A stretch of 36,448 nt of DNA from Kiritimatiellia bacterium (GTDB lineage Bacteria; Verrucomicrobiota; Kiritimatiellia; RFP12; UBA1067). Shown in pieces: positions 1 to 9,109 of the stretch. Within the stretch, counting starts at the first letter, position 1; every line of letters starts with the position of its first letter. The notes under the pieces were generated by a model that saw only the letters and a list, made by a program, of their open reading frames with translations, ran no database searches and was not told the origin of the DNA. Location: assembly GCA_028684935.1 (NCBI GenBank), contig JAQUEX010000010.1, positions 1-36,448 on the forward strand, given 5' to 3'. The translations under genes were made by a program, and so were the position numbers.

Positions 1-2
1 GC

Positions 3-734
3 GGCACCGACTTCACCGCGCAGATGCTGGCCTTCTGCGAGCGAACCGTCGCAGCGCTGAAAGACAAAAATCTTCACGGCTTCATCTTCAAGGCGCGCTC
101 GCCCTCGTCCGGCCTCTTCCGCGTCAAGCTCTATACCGAGGACGGCAACGCCACCACCCAGTACACCTCGGGACTCTTCGCGCGCGCCTTCACCCGTGCC
201 TTCCCCACGCTGCCGTGCGAGGAGGAGGGACGGCTCAACGATCCCGGCCTGCGCGAAAACTTCATTGAGCGGGTTTTCGCCCTGAAACGCTGGCGTGAAG
301 AGGTCATGGCCGCACCCTCGGTCCGCGGCCTTCAGGAGTTTCATGCGCGTGCCAAGTATCTGCTGATGGCGCATTCACCTGACGGTCTGTCGCAGCTCGG
401 GCGCCTGGCGGCCGGTGCTGCGACGGTCGGCCTGTCGGACACGTTGTCGGCGTATGAAGCGCGCTTTCTCGCAGCGATGGCCGAGCCGGCGACACCGGGC
501 CGGCACGTGAACGTGCTCCAGCACATGCAAGGCTATTTCAGCGAGAACCTCACCCCGCAGGAACGGCAGGAACTGGCGGATGTGATCGACGAGTACGCCC
601 GCGAGCAGGTGCCGCTGATCGTGCCGGTCACGCTTTTCCGCCACTACATCTCCAAATACCAGACCGACTACCTGATGCAGCAGCACTATCTCTACCCGCA
701 TCCGTCAGAGCTTAAGCTGCGCAATCACGCATAG
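3..734 (+). CDS. DUF523/DUF1722 (YbgA-like) family protein, 5' truncated by window edge
   Basis: Frame is open from base 3 (GTDFTAQMLAFCERTVAALKDKNLHGFIFKARSPSSGLF, DUF523-like end). C-terminus RHVNVLQHMQGYFSENLTPQERQELADVI...VPLIVPVTLFRHYISKYQTDYLMQQHYLYPHP is typical of DUF1722. Confidence 0.85.
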   Translation, partial: GTDFTAQMLAFCERTVAALKDKNLHGFIFKARSPSSGLFRVKLYTEDGNATTQYTSGLFARAFTRAFPTLPCEEEGRLNDPGLRENFIERVFALKRWREEVMAAPSVRGLQEFHARAKYLLMAHSPDGLSQLGRLAAGAATVGLSDTLSAYEARFLAAMAEPATPGRHVNVLQHMQGYFSENLTPQERQELADVIDEYAREQVPLIVPVTLFRHYISKYQTDYLMQQHYLYPHPSELKLRNHA

Positions 735-1510
735 TTGTGCATGCCGGCAAAGAGGCGCGAAAGGTTAATCCAGGTCAGCGTCAGCACGATGAAGAGCAGG
801 CCGATCCAAAGCAGCGCCGCCAGAGCGCGCGGGGCGCGCACGCCGTGTGCCAGGCGTTCATGGAAGTAGCCGGCATAGACCAGCCACGTCGCAAGCGACC
901 ACATTTCTTTGGGATCAAACTGCCAGTAGTGTCCCCAGCAGATCTTCCCCCACAGCGAGCCAAGAAAAAGCCCCAGCGTCAGCAGCACAAAGCCGACTAC
1001 CGCCGTCTGGCGCGAGGCCGTCTCCGCCTGACGCATCCGGTCGCCGGCGACATCCCGCCGGAACAGCGGCAGCGCCATCAGCGCGGCGCGCGCCAGCAGA
1101 ACATACCCGGCCACATAGCTGCCGACGTGCGGAATAAAGAGCGCGCTTTGCAACGCAGGCGGCAGGCGCCGCACCTCCTCGCCGAACACAAAGCCGGCCG
1201 GCACGAGGATCAGCATGCCCAGCAGCGCATCCTGCACCGTCGTATCCAGTCCGTTGCGCCAGCGGCTCCATACGGAAAGCGGCCAGAGCGCCGCCGCCAT
1301 GCACAGGAAAAACTCAAAGAGGTTCTGCATCGGCGGATGGCCGGTATGGAGCCCGCGCCAGGCGACCGACGCGACGGCCGCCACAAAGCCGGTCCCCCAG
1401 AAGGCGTTGCCGATGGCGCGCCAACCGCCGCGGCGCGCGATCACGGTCGCCGCAAAGAGCGTCAGCGTCAGATAGATCAACCCGCCCTGCACGGTCATTT
1501 TCACCATCAT
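725..1510 (-). CDS. ccsA: Cytochrome c biogenesis protein, CcsA/ResC (system II) family
   Basis: Multi-TM protein with HPPMQNLFEF and the tryptophan-rich WGKICWGHYWQFDPKEMWSLATWLVYAGYFH motif. ATGA overlap with the upstream ResB ORF. Confidence 0.9.
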   Translation of the reverse strand: MMVKMTVQGGLIYLTLTLFAATVIARRGGWRAIGNAFWGTGFVAAVASVAWRGLHTGHPPMQNLFEFFLCMAAALWPLSVWSRWRNGLDTTVQDALLGMLILVPAGFVFGEEVRRLPPALQSALFIPHVGSYVAGYVLLARAALMALPLFRRDVAGDRMRQAETASRQTAVVGFVLLTLGLFLGSLWGKICWGHYWQFDPKEMWSLATWLVYAGYFHERLAHGVRAPRALAALLWIGLLFIVLTLTWINLSRLFAGMHNYA

Positions 1511-2274
1511 GCCGGCACCTCCCCCGCAGACGTCCCCGGGATGCGGAAGATGCGCCAGGCAAAGAACAGAATGCCGGCGAACAGCAGCGTGAACCCGGCA
1601 TACACCAGCCTCAGCCCCGGATCACGAATGACTTGCAGCACCGTGTAGACGATCGGCCGTCCCAGCCGGTCGGTGCTGTGGCCCCAGCTCATCTGATAAA
1701 TGTGATATCCGCGCACAAAAACCGGCTCGTTCACGCGCACGTTGGCCACATAAGGCGGCCGCCCCGGCTCCGTGATCGTGACGCGGCTGCGGTATTCCCG
1801 AACCGGCGCGTCACGGCCGGCATCGCGGTCATCGCTGTTGCGCGCGTAACGCTCAACAAAAAAACGCTCCAAGCGCACCGAGAAGGGAAGCCGCCCCACA
1901 GAGCGGTCGAGCATCGGCCCCTCCCACAGGCGGTCCGACTCCTCACCGTCGACCATCACCATCGATCCGAGGCAGGGGCGGTCGGGCGAGGCATTCCTCA
2001 CCGCGTGGCGGCCCATCAGCCACCCCGCCAGCACACAGGCGCACCCCACATGCAGCAACGCCGAATCGAACCGGCGCCGCAGCACGGCACGTGCGCCAAC
2101 GACACCGAAGAGTAGCACCAGCAGCGCGACGCCGACCTGCATGACCGGCTGCGCCATCCAAGCGCTCGCGCGCTCCGCGCCGGGGAAAGCCAGCGCCACG
2201 GCCCCGAGCGAGAGTGCCCAGCACAACCAGGCGGCAGGAGCCGGACCGGTCCATCTGTTCAAGGCTTTTCTCAC
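1507..2274 (-). CDS. resB: Cytochrome c biogenesis protein, ResB/Ccs1-like
   Basis: N-terminal TM segments, ResB-like VRVNEPVFVRGYHIYQMSWG, C-terminal TM segment; overlaps ccsA start. Confidence 0.85.
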   Translation of the reverse strand: MRKALNRWTGPAPAAWLCWALSLGAVALAFPGAERASAWMAQPVMQVGVALLVLLFGVVGARAVLRRRFDSALLHVGCACVLAGWLMGRHAVRNASPDRPCLGSMVMVDGEESDRLWEGPMLDRSVGRLPFSVRLERFFVERYARNSDDRDAGRDAPVREYRSRVTITEPGRPPYVANVRVNEPVFVRGYHIYQMSWGHSTDRLGRPIVYTVLQVIRDPGLRLVYAGFTLLFAGILFFAWRIFRIPGTSAGEVPA

Positions 2275-3299
2275 GCCCGTTTCACCGCGTCGACCTCAAG
2301 TTCCACCAGCAGGTCGTCGCGGCAGACATCCGCCTCAACCGTGATGAGCGGCAAGCTTTCTAGGCGGCGCGCACGCAACCATGACTGCCACTCCGTCATG
2401 TAGGCGGCCTTCTTCAGGTACATGACCGCGCGCGTCGCGTCGCGCCAGCCCATGCCGCGCGACACCAGGATCGCCTCGACCACATCCATCGTCAACTGGA
2501 TCTGGCGCGGCACGTCGTCCACGTAGGCCGTCGCGCCGCCCGGCTCGATGCTGGCCGTGCCGGACACCATCAGCGTACGGCACTCCGGCGTGCCGATCTC
2601 TACCGCCCGGCTGAACGAACTGCCGTACTCCAGCGCCGCGCACTGCAAGGGCGACGGGACGGCCTCCACCGTCACGGCGCCGGGCACACGCGGCTTGACC
2701 GCGATGGCGCAGGCGGTGATCGCCGAGCCGCACAGGTTGGCACTGCCGATGCCGGTGCTCGCGGGCACGAGTCCGTCGTAGACCGCGCGCGAACGGAAGA
2801 ACGCGTCGCGCGCGCGGTTGAACGGATCGTACCAGTCGAGAATGCGATCCATGTAGAGCCACGTGCGCGCCACGTCCGCAAAAGTCATGCCGGCATCTGA
2901 GAGCGCGTCTTCAATGCCCTCGAAGACCGCCGTCGTCTGCGCCTCGCGCGACGCGGTCAGGTCAGGCGGCAACACACCGGTGAGCAGACAATACTCGGCA
3001 AAATCGTCATGGTAGGCCACCCCGACCGTGCACCCGTGACGCCGGATCAGCCGCGGCTCCACGCCACCCACCACATACCTCTGGTAGACCGGCGGCAATT
3101 CGCCGCTGCCGCCGCACAGCCAGAGCTGCGGGACGGACGTTCCTTTCGCGCCGACCTCGGCCTGCTGCAACTGCACGCGGCTGCCCCAACCGGTCTGCGA
3201 TACCGCACGCCCGCGGACGGCCTGCGGCACGCCTCGCTCCGCCGACCACGCCCCCATCTCCTGGTGCCGCGTCACACCGCCATGAAAAATTCCCCGCAT
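2271..3299 (-). CDS. RidA/YjgF-fold protein related to FkbO/Hyg5-type chorismatases
   Basis: Middle domain ADVARTWLYMDRILDWYDPFNRARDAFFRSRAVYDGLVPASTGIGSANLCGSAITACAIAVKP, then a C-terminal RidA-like half (TLMVSGTASIEPGGATAYVDDVPRQIQLTMDVVEAILVSRG...LITVEADVCRDDLLVELEVDAV). Exact activity not assignable. Confidence 0.65.
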   Translation of the reverse strand: MRGIFHGGVTRHQEMGAWSAERGVPQAVRGRAVSQTGWGSRVQLQQAEVGAKGTSVPQLWLCGGSGELPPVYQRYVVGGVEPRLIRRHGCTVGVAYHDDFAEYCLLTGVLPPDLTASREAQTTAVFEGIEDALSDAGMTFADVARTWLYMDRILDWYDPFNRARDAFFRSRAVYDGLVPASTGIGSANLCGSAITACAIAVKPRVPGAVTVEAVPSPLQCAALEYGSSFSRAVEIGTPECRTLMVSGTASIEPGGATAYVDDVPRQIQLTMDVVEAILVSRGMGWRDATRAVMYLKKAAYMTEWQSWLRARRLESLPLITVEADVCRDDLLVELEVDAVKRA

Positions 3300-3344
3300 A
3301 CGCCTTCCTTTACGCTTAGATGCCAGACACCGCGTCCGCTCCCC

Positions 3345-5249
3345 TCAGAGCGACAGCACAAATTCCGCCAGCGCGTCGATCTCCTCGTCGTTCAGCTTCT
3401 GTGTCGCACCGTGTGCATCCTGCGGATTGCACCCTTTCAGAAGCTCCTGCATCGTCAGAGCCCGCCCGTCATACAGATACGGTGCCGTGCGCCACACCTC
3501 GACCAGCGTCGGCGTGTCGAATTCGCGTGCCTCTTCGTTGCCGACACCTAGACCGAGGTTATACTTCTTCAAATTGGTGTAGAGCCGTTCGCCGTGGGGC
3601 CCGAGCTTGTCGCCGGGATGGCACTCCGCGCAGCCGGCCCGCTTGAACAGCCGCTCGCCCTGCTTCGCCTTGGCTGAAAGCGCACCCTTGACGCGGCAGG
3701 GACTCACCTCCGGCGTCAGCGACATCGCATAGGCATCCAGGCAGAGCGCGTCTTCCTCCGGACGCACCACAAATTGAATGTGCGTAAGTCCCTTGCGGTT
3801 GCAGGCCTGGAGATCCGGGCGAATACCGGTCACCATCGTCGGCGGCGTCAGATGCGTGTAGATCATGTTTTTGGTCTGCTTGGGGTTGCCGATGCCGTCG
3901 TTCATCAGATCCCAGTTGAGCGCGTCCACGCGACCGTCGGGGTGACAGCTCGCGCAGCTTTGCCAGTGCTGGAAACACATCGCGCCGTCGTTCCACAGCA
4001 TCTCGCCGCGCCGCACGCGATCCTTGCCGAGATCGACCGGCGCACCCAACGCCACCGCAGCCGGCTTCGCGGCCGCATCGCCCAACGGCAAGGCCGCCAG
4101 CGCATCCGCGAAATACAGCGCCGTGTAGACGGTGCCGCCGGCCACCGCCACGCCGCGGGGCCCGTCGCCATCGAGTTTCACGCGACGGCGCACCGTGACC
4201 AGAAAAGAGAGGTCGTTCGGCACATCAGCCGCAGACTTTGTCACCTCGGTGACCTTTTCGTTGCGCGCCGCCTTCTCCAGCCGCGCATGGAATTCAGCGC
4301 GGTCGATCACGCTCAGCTCGCGTGTGCCGGCGTGCGCCACCACCACGTGCTTGCCGTCCGGAGAGACCGCCACCCCCCAGGGATTGGCCGCGCCGAGATC
4401 CACATCATCCAAGAGTGCCGTGTTGACATACGCGCCCGTCTCGCCGTTAAAAACGCTGAGCCCCGCCGTGTTCATCCAGCCGCGCTCAAGCTGCGTCGTC
4501 GGAAGCTGATAGCGGCCGAAGGTGTGGGTGACATAGACGTGTTTGCCGTCCGGTGACGCGCCGACACCGCGTACGCCGGTCGAGCCGTTGGGCAGCAGCA
4601 CATGCTGAACGGCGTGACCGGCCGAGGTGTCTATCACGCTGACCGACGCCGCGACGACCGCGTCGGTGGCGCGGCAGGCCGGGAGCAGGTTCGCCACAAA
4701 CAGGAGGCGGCCGCCGGCGCCGAGCGCCGCCGCATACGGCTCGCGCAGTACGGGCACCGTCGCCTTGACACTCAGCGTGCGGGCATCGAACACCCTGACA
4801 CAGGCGTCGAAGCGGCAGAGCACGTAGAGCGTGGCGCCATCCGGGCTCACCACCGGTGCGAGCGGCGTGTGTCCTGCCGCCGCCTGCACGGCCGGCGTGC
4901 CGTCCGCCGCGAACTTCTGCACGAAGCCCTCGGCACCGCCGCCGGTCACGAAAACCGTTCCGTCCGGCGCCACAGCGACACCGCTCGGGTCCGCTGACCC
5001 CGCCGTCGCGCCGCCGCCGAACATTGAGGACCAAAACCCGCGCGGTCGTGCCGTCTCATTCTTGAGCAGCCACTCGCCCGTGATCTTTGCGCGTCCGAGG
5101 CCCAACACCAGCAGGCGGCCGCCGGTCGCCGACGTCACATAAGCCCGCTGGCCGTCCGGCGTCACGGCCAGACACTCGGGAGAGACATACGAAGCCGCCT
5201 CCGCATACACAGCGATTCCCGCTAACAAACCCGCCACTACTCGCTTCAT
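3345..5249 (-). CDS. Secreted beta-propeller (YVTN-like) c-type cytochrome with two CXXCH haem motifs
   Basis: Signal peptide MKRVVAGLLAGIAVYAEAA; repeated blades with SPDGKHVYV / SPDGKHVVVAH; haem motifs CASCH (QSCASCHPDGR) and CAECH (AGCAECHPGDK). Confidence 0.85.
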   Translation of the reverse strand: MKRVVAGLLAGIAVYAEAASYVSPECLAVTPDGQRAYVTSATGGRLLVLGLGRAKITGEWLLKNETARPRGFWSSMFGGGATAGSADPSGVAVAPDGTVFVTGGGAEGFVQKFAADGTPAVQAAAGHTPLAPVVSPDGATLYVLCRFDACVRVFDARTLSVKATVPVLREPYAAALGAGGRLLFVANLLPACRATDAVVAASVSVIDTSAGHAVQHVLLPNGSTGVRGVGASPDGKHVYVTHTFGRYQLPTTQLERGWMNTAGLSVFNGETGAYVNTALLDDVDLGAANPWGVAVSPDGKHVVVAHAGTRELSVIDRAEFHARLEKAARNEKVTEVTKSAADVPNDLSFLVTVRRRVKLDGDGPRGVAVAGGTVYTALYFADALAALPLGDAAAKPAAVALGAPVDLGKDRVRRGEMLWNDGAMCFQHWQSCASCHPDGRVDALNWDLMNDGIGNPKQTKNMIYTHLTPPTMVTGIRPDLQACNRKGLTHIQFVVRPEEDALCLDAYAMSLTPEVSPCRVKGALSAKAKQGERLFKRAGCAECHPGDKLGPHGERLYTNLKKYNLGLGVGNEEAREFDTPTLVEVWRTAPYLYDGRALTMQELLKGCNPQDAHGATQKLNDEEIDALAEFVLSL

Positions 5250-5347
5250 TCTGTCTCCTCGTGCGCCGGCAGCTCACCGCCTCCGGCCGCTCGCGTTTAT
5301 TCTCATTTCGTGCGTGCGCCCGTCGGCTGGCGACGCGGCGGGCCCGT

Positions 5348-6157
5348 TTAAACCTCCCGCCCGACCGCCTGGGCGATCGCCCGCAGTTCTTTGACCAAGT
5401 TGTAAAACATCTCCGGCGTCTCGCTCTGGTCGCCGTCGCACAGCGCACGGTCCGGGCACGCGTGCACCTCCATCATCACGCCGTCCGCGCCGCAGGCCAC
5501 CGCCGCGCGCGACATGGCCGGCACCAGCGACGCCTTGCCCGTGCCGTGGCTCGGGTCCACGATGACCGGCAGCCAGGTCCGCTCTTTCAGCAGCGGAACG
5601 GCGCTCAGATCGAGCGTGAAACGCGTCGCGGTCTCGAATGTGCGGATACCACGCTCGCAGAGCACCACGCGCCGCGCGCCGGCGCTCAAGACATACTCAG
5701 CCGCGAATAGATACTCTTGGATCGTGGCGCTCATGCCGCGCTTGAGCAGCACCGGCTTGCCGCAGGCCCCGGCATCGCGCAGCAGGATCGAATTGTGCAT
5801 GTTGCGCGACCCGATCTGCAGCATGTCCGCCACGGCCGAAACGATCGGCAGTTGCGCGGATTCCAAGACTTCGGTCACCACCGGCAGCCCGGTACGCGCA
5901 CGCGCCTCCGCCAGAATCTCGAGACCTTCTTCACACAGGCCTTGAAAGGCGTAAGGCGAGGAGCGCGGCTTGAAAGCCCCGCCCCGCAACATCGCGGCAC
6001 CGGCCTCCTTCACGGCGCAGGCGATCTCGATCATCTGCGTCCGGCTTTCCACCGTGCAGGGGCCGGCGATCAGCACCAACCGCCGACCGCCAAAAACGAC
6101 ATCGCCCACCGACACGGTTCCAGCCCCGGCCCCCACAGTATCTTTGTCGACTATCAT
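5348..6157 (-). CDS. aroF: 3-deoxy-7-phosphoheptulonate (DAHP) synthase
   Basis: [84 protein letters not shown] are hallmark DAHP synthase/KDPG-synthase fold motifs. Confidence 0.95.
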   Translation of the reverse strand: MIVDKDTVGAGAGTVSVGDVVFGGRRLVLIAGPCTVESRTQMIEIACAVKEAGAAMLRGGAFKPRSSPYAFQGLCEEGLEILAEARARTGLPVVTEVLESAQLPIVSAVADMLQIGSRNMHNSILLRDAGACGKPVLLKRGMSATIQEYLFAAEYVLSAGARRVVLCERGIRTFETATRFTLDLSAVPLLKERTWLPVIVDPSHGTGKASLVPAMSRAAVACGADGVMMEVHACPDRALCDGDQSETPEMFYNLVKELRAIAQAVGREV

Positions 6158-6250
6158 GGCTTGCTACCACCCACTGACGCGCCAGCGCCCGGCACCGTTC
6201 TTTCATCCCCCGAACGCGCCGCAAAGGTGCGCCTTTGCTCATTGCAGATC

Positions 6251-6280
6251 AGTATATCGCAACACCGGTTATCCGCGCAA
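6251..6280 (-). promoter_or_regulatory. Candidate sigma70-type promoter for the aroF operon
   Basis: Minus strand: TTGCGC (6280-6275), 18-nt spacer, TATACT (6256-6251), about 94 nt upstream of the aroF start. Confidence 0.4.
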
Positions 6281-6288
6281 GCGCCGAT

Positions 6289-6313
6289 GCCAATCGCCGT
6301 GTAATCGGTTGGC
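6289..6313. repeat. Inverted repeat (8-bp stem with one G-U pair)
   Basis: GCCAATCG (6289-6296) ... CGGTTGGC (6306-6313). Confidence 0.5.
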
Positions 6314-6368
6314 GGCCGGGGGTGCGGCAGACGAACGCGGGAAATGGCGAAAACGGGGCGGCACAGGC

Positions 6369-6425
6369 TGGTGTACCGACTTCAGTCGGCCTGGCCCGTA
6401 CCAGCCGGCAAAAAGCGGTACACCA
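6369..6425. repeat. Palindromic intergenic element with nested hairpin
   Basis: Outer perfect 10-bp arms TGGTGTACCG (6369-6378) / CGGTACACCA (6416-6425). A second, overlapping palindrome CCGACT-TC-AGTCGG lies at 6376-6389. Confidence 0.65.
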
Positions 6426-6535
6426 ACACGGTCCATGATCCCGCGCAAGATACCTCTTGCCACCGCACCAAACGGGGCCTGGGCAGGGCTAAGGCGGGGA
6501 AACGGCCGATGTGCCGCGCGTCCGGTCTGTGGAGT

Positions 6536-6565
6536 GCGGGAGATTGCTCCCGCTTTCCAAAGCGG
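6536..6565. repeat. Two overlapping 7-bp hairpins
   Basis: GCGGGAG-ATTG-CTCCCGC (6536-6553) and CCGCTTT-CC-AAAGCGG (6550-6565); they share CCGC and so are mutually exclusive. Confidence 0.65.
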
Positions 6566-6670
6566 CGGCAGAGACGAACCCCATCCAGAACCACCACCTC
6601 CGTACCGTCGCGAACCCCGATTGGCACCGTTCTGTTTGCTCGCAGCATCGCGCGCCACCCGTCCCATATC

Positions 6671-6704
6671 CTCCAGCGCCATCGTGATGCGGTAGGCGCT
6701 GGAG
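6671..6704. repeat. Perfect 10-bp inverted repeat
   Basis: CTCCAGCGCC (6671-6680), 14-nt loop, GGCGCTGGAG (6695-6704). Confidence 0.6.
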
Positions 6705-6758
6705 ACTGGGAGTGAGATGTTGAATCGCACCCACCCGCAAAAACAAGACGTTCCATTA

Positions 6759-6788
6759 ATGACAGCCAGCCCCATTTTATGGTATTAT
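6759..6788 (+). promoter_or_regulatory. Candidate sigma70-type promoter for the tadC cluster
   Basis: ATGACA (6759-6764), 18-nt spacer, TATTAT (6783-6788), upstream of the likely start at 6827. Confidence 0.4.
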
Positions 6789-6826
6789 TAAAGATAATTT
6801 GTGGACTATTTACGAAAGACGTTCCC

Positions 6827-7744
6827 ATGACGGACATCGTGAGTTTTTTGACACAGCTTGCGTGGGCGCTTTGCGCGACAGGTATCGCGTGGTATTGCCT
6901 CAACATTGCACGACAAATCACCTATGTGACGCTGGCGGACGGCCGCCAGCAGGAACGAAAGCTGCCGATCGTTTTCCGGCTGCTGCTGCCGTTCGTGCCC
7001 AACCTCGATGGCCTCGTCGCGCGGCCCGCGTTTGAAAAGGCGCGTGTCACAGCCGACCGGAAACTGGTGGCAGCCGGCTTCGAAGGCTTACTCTCGGGTA
7101 AGGAGTTTCTGGCGCTGAAGCTGCTGATGCCGGTTGTGTGCGGGGCTTTCTGGTTCGCGTTGCTCCGACTGATTTCCGTGCTCAATCCGCAGTCGGAACT
7201 GGCCAAGAACATGACGCTCACGTTCTTGCTGGGCCTCGCCCTTTTTTACTATTTCCCACTGCTCTGGCTGCGGCGCGTGCTGACGGCGCGGCATACCGCG
7301 ATCCAGCGCGCGTTGCCCTTTGTCCTTGACCTGCTCACGCTCTCGGTCGAGGCCGGCATGGATTTCATGAGCGCGCTCCAGCGCAACTGCGAACGGCGCA
7401 AACTGGATGCGCTCAACGAAGAGTTGATCCGCATGACGCGCGAGATTCAGGTCGGCATCCCGCGCCGGACGGCGCTGCGCAACATGGCGCAGCGCGTGGA
7501 TCTCGGCGACCTGCGCTCGGTGGCCCACGCGCTGATCCAGGCGGACGAACTGGGCGTCAGCATCGGCGCCATCCTGCGCATCCAGTCCGACCAGATGCGC
7601 GCGCGCCGCTTCGACCGCGCCGAGAAACTGGCCAACGAAGCGCCGGTGAAAATGCTCGGCCCGCTGATGCTCTGCATCTTCCCGGCTGTCTTCATCATTC
7701 TGCTCGGCCCCATCCTCCAACAAACCCTGAAAAACCTGTTCTAA
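6827..7744 (+). CDS. tadC: Type II secretion system F family protein, TadC-like
   Basis: ORF 6779-7744 with likely start at 6827 (MTDIVSFLTQLAW). RALPFVLDLLTLSVEAGMDFMSALQRN..., DLRSVAHALIQADELGVSIGAILRIQSDQMRARRFDRAEKLANEAPVKMLGPLMLCIFPAVFIILLGPI is a classic TadC C-terminus. Confidence 0.9.
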   Translation: MTDIVSFLTQLAWALCATGIAWYCLNIARQITYVTLADGRQQERKLPIVFRLLLPFVPNLDGLVARPAFEKARVTADRKLVAAGFEGLLSGKEFLALKLLMPVVCGAFWFALLRLISVLNPQSELAKNMTLTFLLGLALFYYFPLLWLRRVLTARHTAIQRALPFVLDLLTLSVEAGMDFMSALQRNCERRKLDALNEELIRMTREIQVGIPRRTALRNMAQRVDLGDLRSVAHALIQADELGVSIGAILRIQSDQMRARRFDRAEKLANEAPVKMLGPLMLCIFPAVFIILLGPILQQTLKNLF

Positions 7745-7747
7745 GCT

Positions 7748-9082
7748 ATGAGCACAAATTCATACGCCCTTATCGTCGATGAAGGCCCGCTGGCGGGAGC
7801 ACGATATGCCGTCACTCCGTCCGGACTCACGCTGGGCCGTGCCAGCCAGTGTGACATCGCGATCAAAGACATGCTGCTCTCGCGCAGCCATTGCCGTTTC
7901 GAGTTGCGCGGCGAGGAGCTGTGGGTGGTCGATCTGGCCAGCGCCAACCAGACGCTGGTCAACAAGGAAGCGGTCGACGAACGGGCGCTGAATGCCGGTG
8001 ACCGGGTGGAGGTCGGGCAAACCACGCTGCGCGTGGAACGCGCCGCCGCCGCGGACGAGAGCAATGCTGCAGGCGCTGCCCCGGGGGAAGCCCCGGCCGG
8101 CGAGGTGGTGATCGACCTCGGCTTCGGCAAGGCCGACGCGCAGGGGCACGCCGCCAAAAAATCTTTCTTGCGGCCCGTCATCTGGACACTCGGCGCGGTG
8201 CTCGTACTGATTGTCGGCACGACGTTCATCCTGGACCCCGCGCGCCGATCGAACGAGGCGGACACAGCGAGGCCGGTCAGCCTAGCGCAGGACAAAACCT
8301 TGTTGGTGCAGTACGAGAAGATCGAGGCGTCGACAGACAACATCTTCCGTTACGAACTATCCCTCTCGCCGGCCGGCATGCTGGCGGTCAAGATCGACGA
8401 TCTGTCCGGCAAGAACCGCCACGTGCGCAAGGAGAAACGGGTGGAGCCGGCGTTGCTGTCCGAACTGGTCCGCGACATCGAAAACAGCGGTTTCTTCGCG
8501 CTCGACAAGAGTTTCACCGGTTTCGCGGCCGCACCCAACCAGCTCAACGAGTGGACGCTGACCGTCGCCATCGGCCCGCGCGCCCACACCTGCCGCGTCA
8601 CCAACCGGCTCGAACCCGAGGGCTTCCGCGCGCTGCGCGAACGCCTCGAAACCTTCAGCAAGAACGAACTGGGCATTTGGGCCATCCAGTTCTCGGCTGA
8701 AAAGCTCACGGAACTGGCCCGCAACGCCTTGGGCGTGGCCCGCAAAAAATTCGATGAGCGCGAGGTCAAATTCGGCAATCTGCACGAAGCGATCCGCAGC
8801 TATCATGAGGCGGTTTTTTACCTCGACACCGTCAACCCCAAACCCGATTTTTACACGGAGATTGTCGAGGGTGTTGAAGCGGCCGAGGACGAACTCGACA
8901 AACGTTACGACGAGCAGCGTTTCCAGGCCAACCGCGCCATCAATCTGCAGGATTGGCCGGCGGCGGCGCGCGAACTGAAGATCTTGCGGGAGATGATCCC
9001 GGACACGGCGGACAGCCGCAACAAAGAGGCGACCCAAAAGCTCATCGATGTCGAGGGGCGCCTCAGAAAAATCCGTCGCTAA
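7748..9082 (+). CDS. FHA-domain protein with single TM segment
   Basis: N-terminal FHA pattern (GLTLGRASQCDIAIKDMLLSRSHCRFELRGEELWVVDLASANQTLVNKEAV...GDRVEVGQTTLRV) and TM segment PVIWTLGAVLVLIVGTTFIL. Confidence 0.9.
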   Translation: MSTNSYALIVDEGPLAGARYAVTPSGLTLGRASQCDIAIKDMLLSRSHCRFELRGEELWVVDLASANQTLVNKEAVDERALNAGDRVEVGQTTLRVERAAAADESNAAGAAPGEAPAGEVVIDLGFGKADAQGHAAKKSFLRPVIWTLGAVLVLIVGTTFILDPARRSNEADTARPVSLAQDKTLLVQYEKIEASTDNIFRYELSLSPAGMLAVKIDDLSGKNRHVRKEKRVEPALLSELVRDIENSGFFALDKSFTGFAAAPNQLNEWTLTVAIGPRAHTCRVTNRLEPEGFRALRERLETFSKNELGIWAIQFSAEKLTELARNALGVARKKFDEREVKFGNLHEAIRSYHEAVFYLDTVNPKPDFYTEIVEGVEAAEDELDKRYDEQRFQANRAINLQDWPAAARELKILREMIPDTADSRNKEATQKLIDVEGRLRKIRR

Positions 9083-9109
9083 CCTGCCTGCACATTCAAG
9101 GGAACTGCC

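Noticed and set aside
737-1648. 303-aa plus-strand ORF opposite ccsA
   Set aside because: Gln/Arg/His-rich translation typical of antisense reading of a membrane-protein gene.
6269-6775. 168-aa and overlapping ORFs in the aroF-tadC gap
   Set aside because: Translations run through the inverted repeats and show no domain; best explained as chance frames over intergenic palindromic elements.
6745-6825. 10-nt direct repeat AAGACGTTCC at 6745 and 6816
   Set aside because: Short and not embedded in a larger repeat; could be chance.
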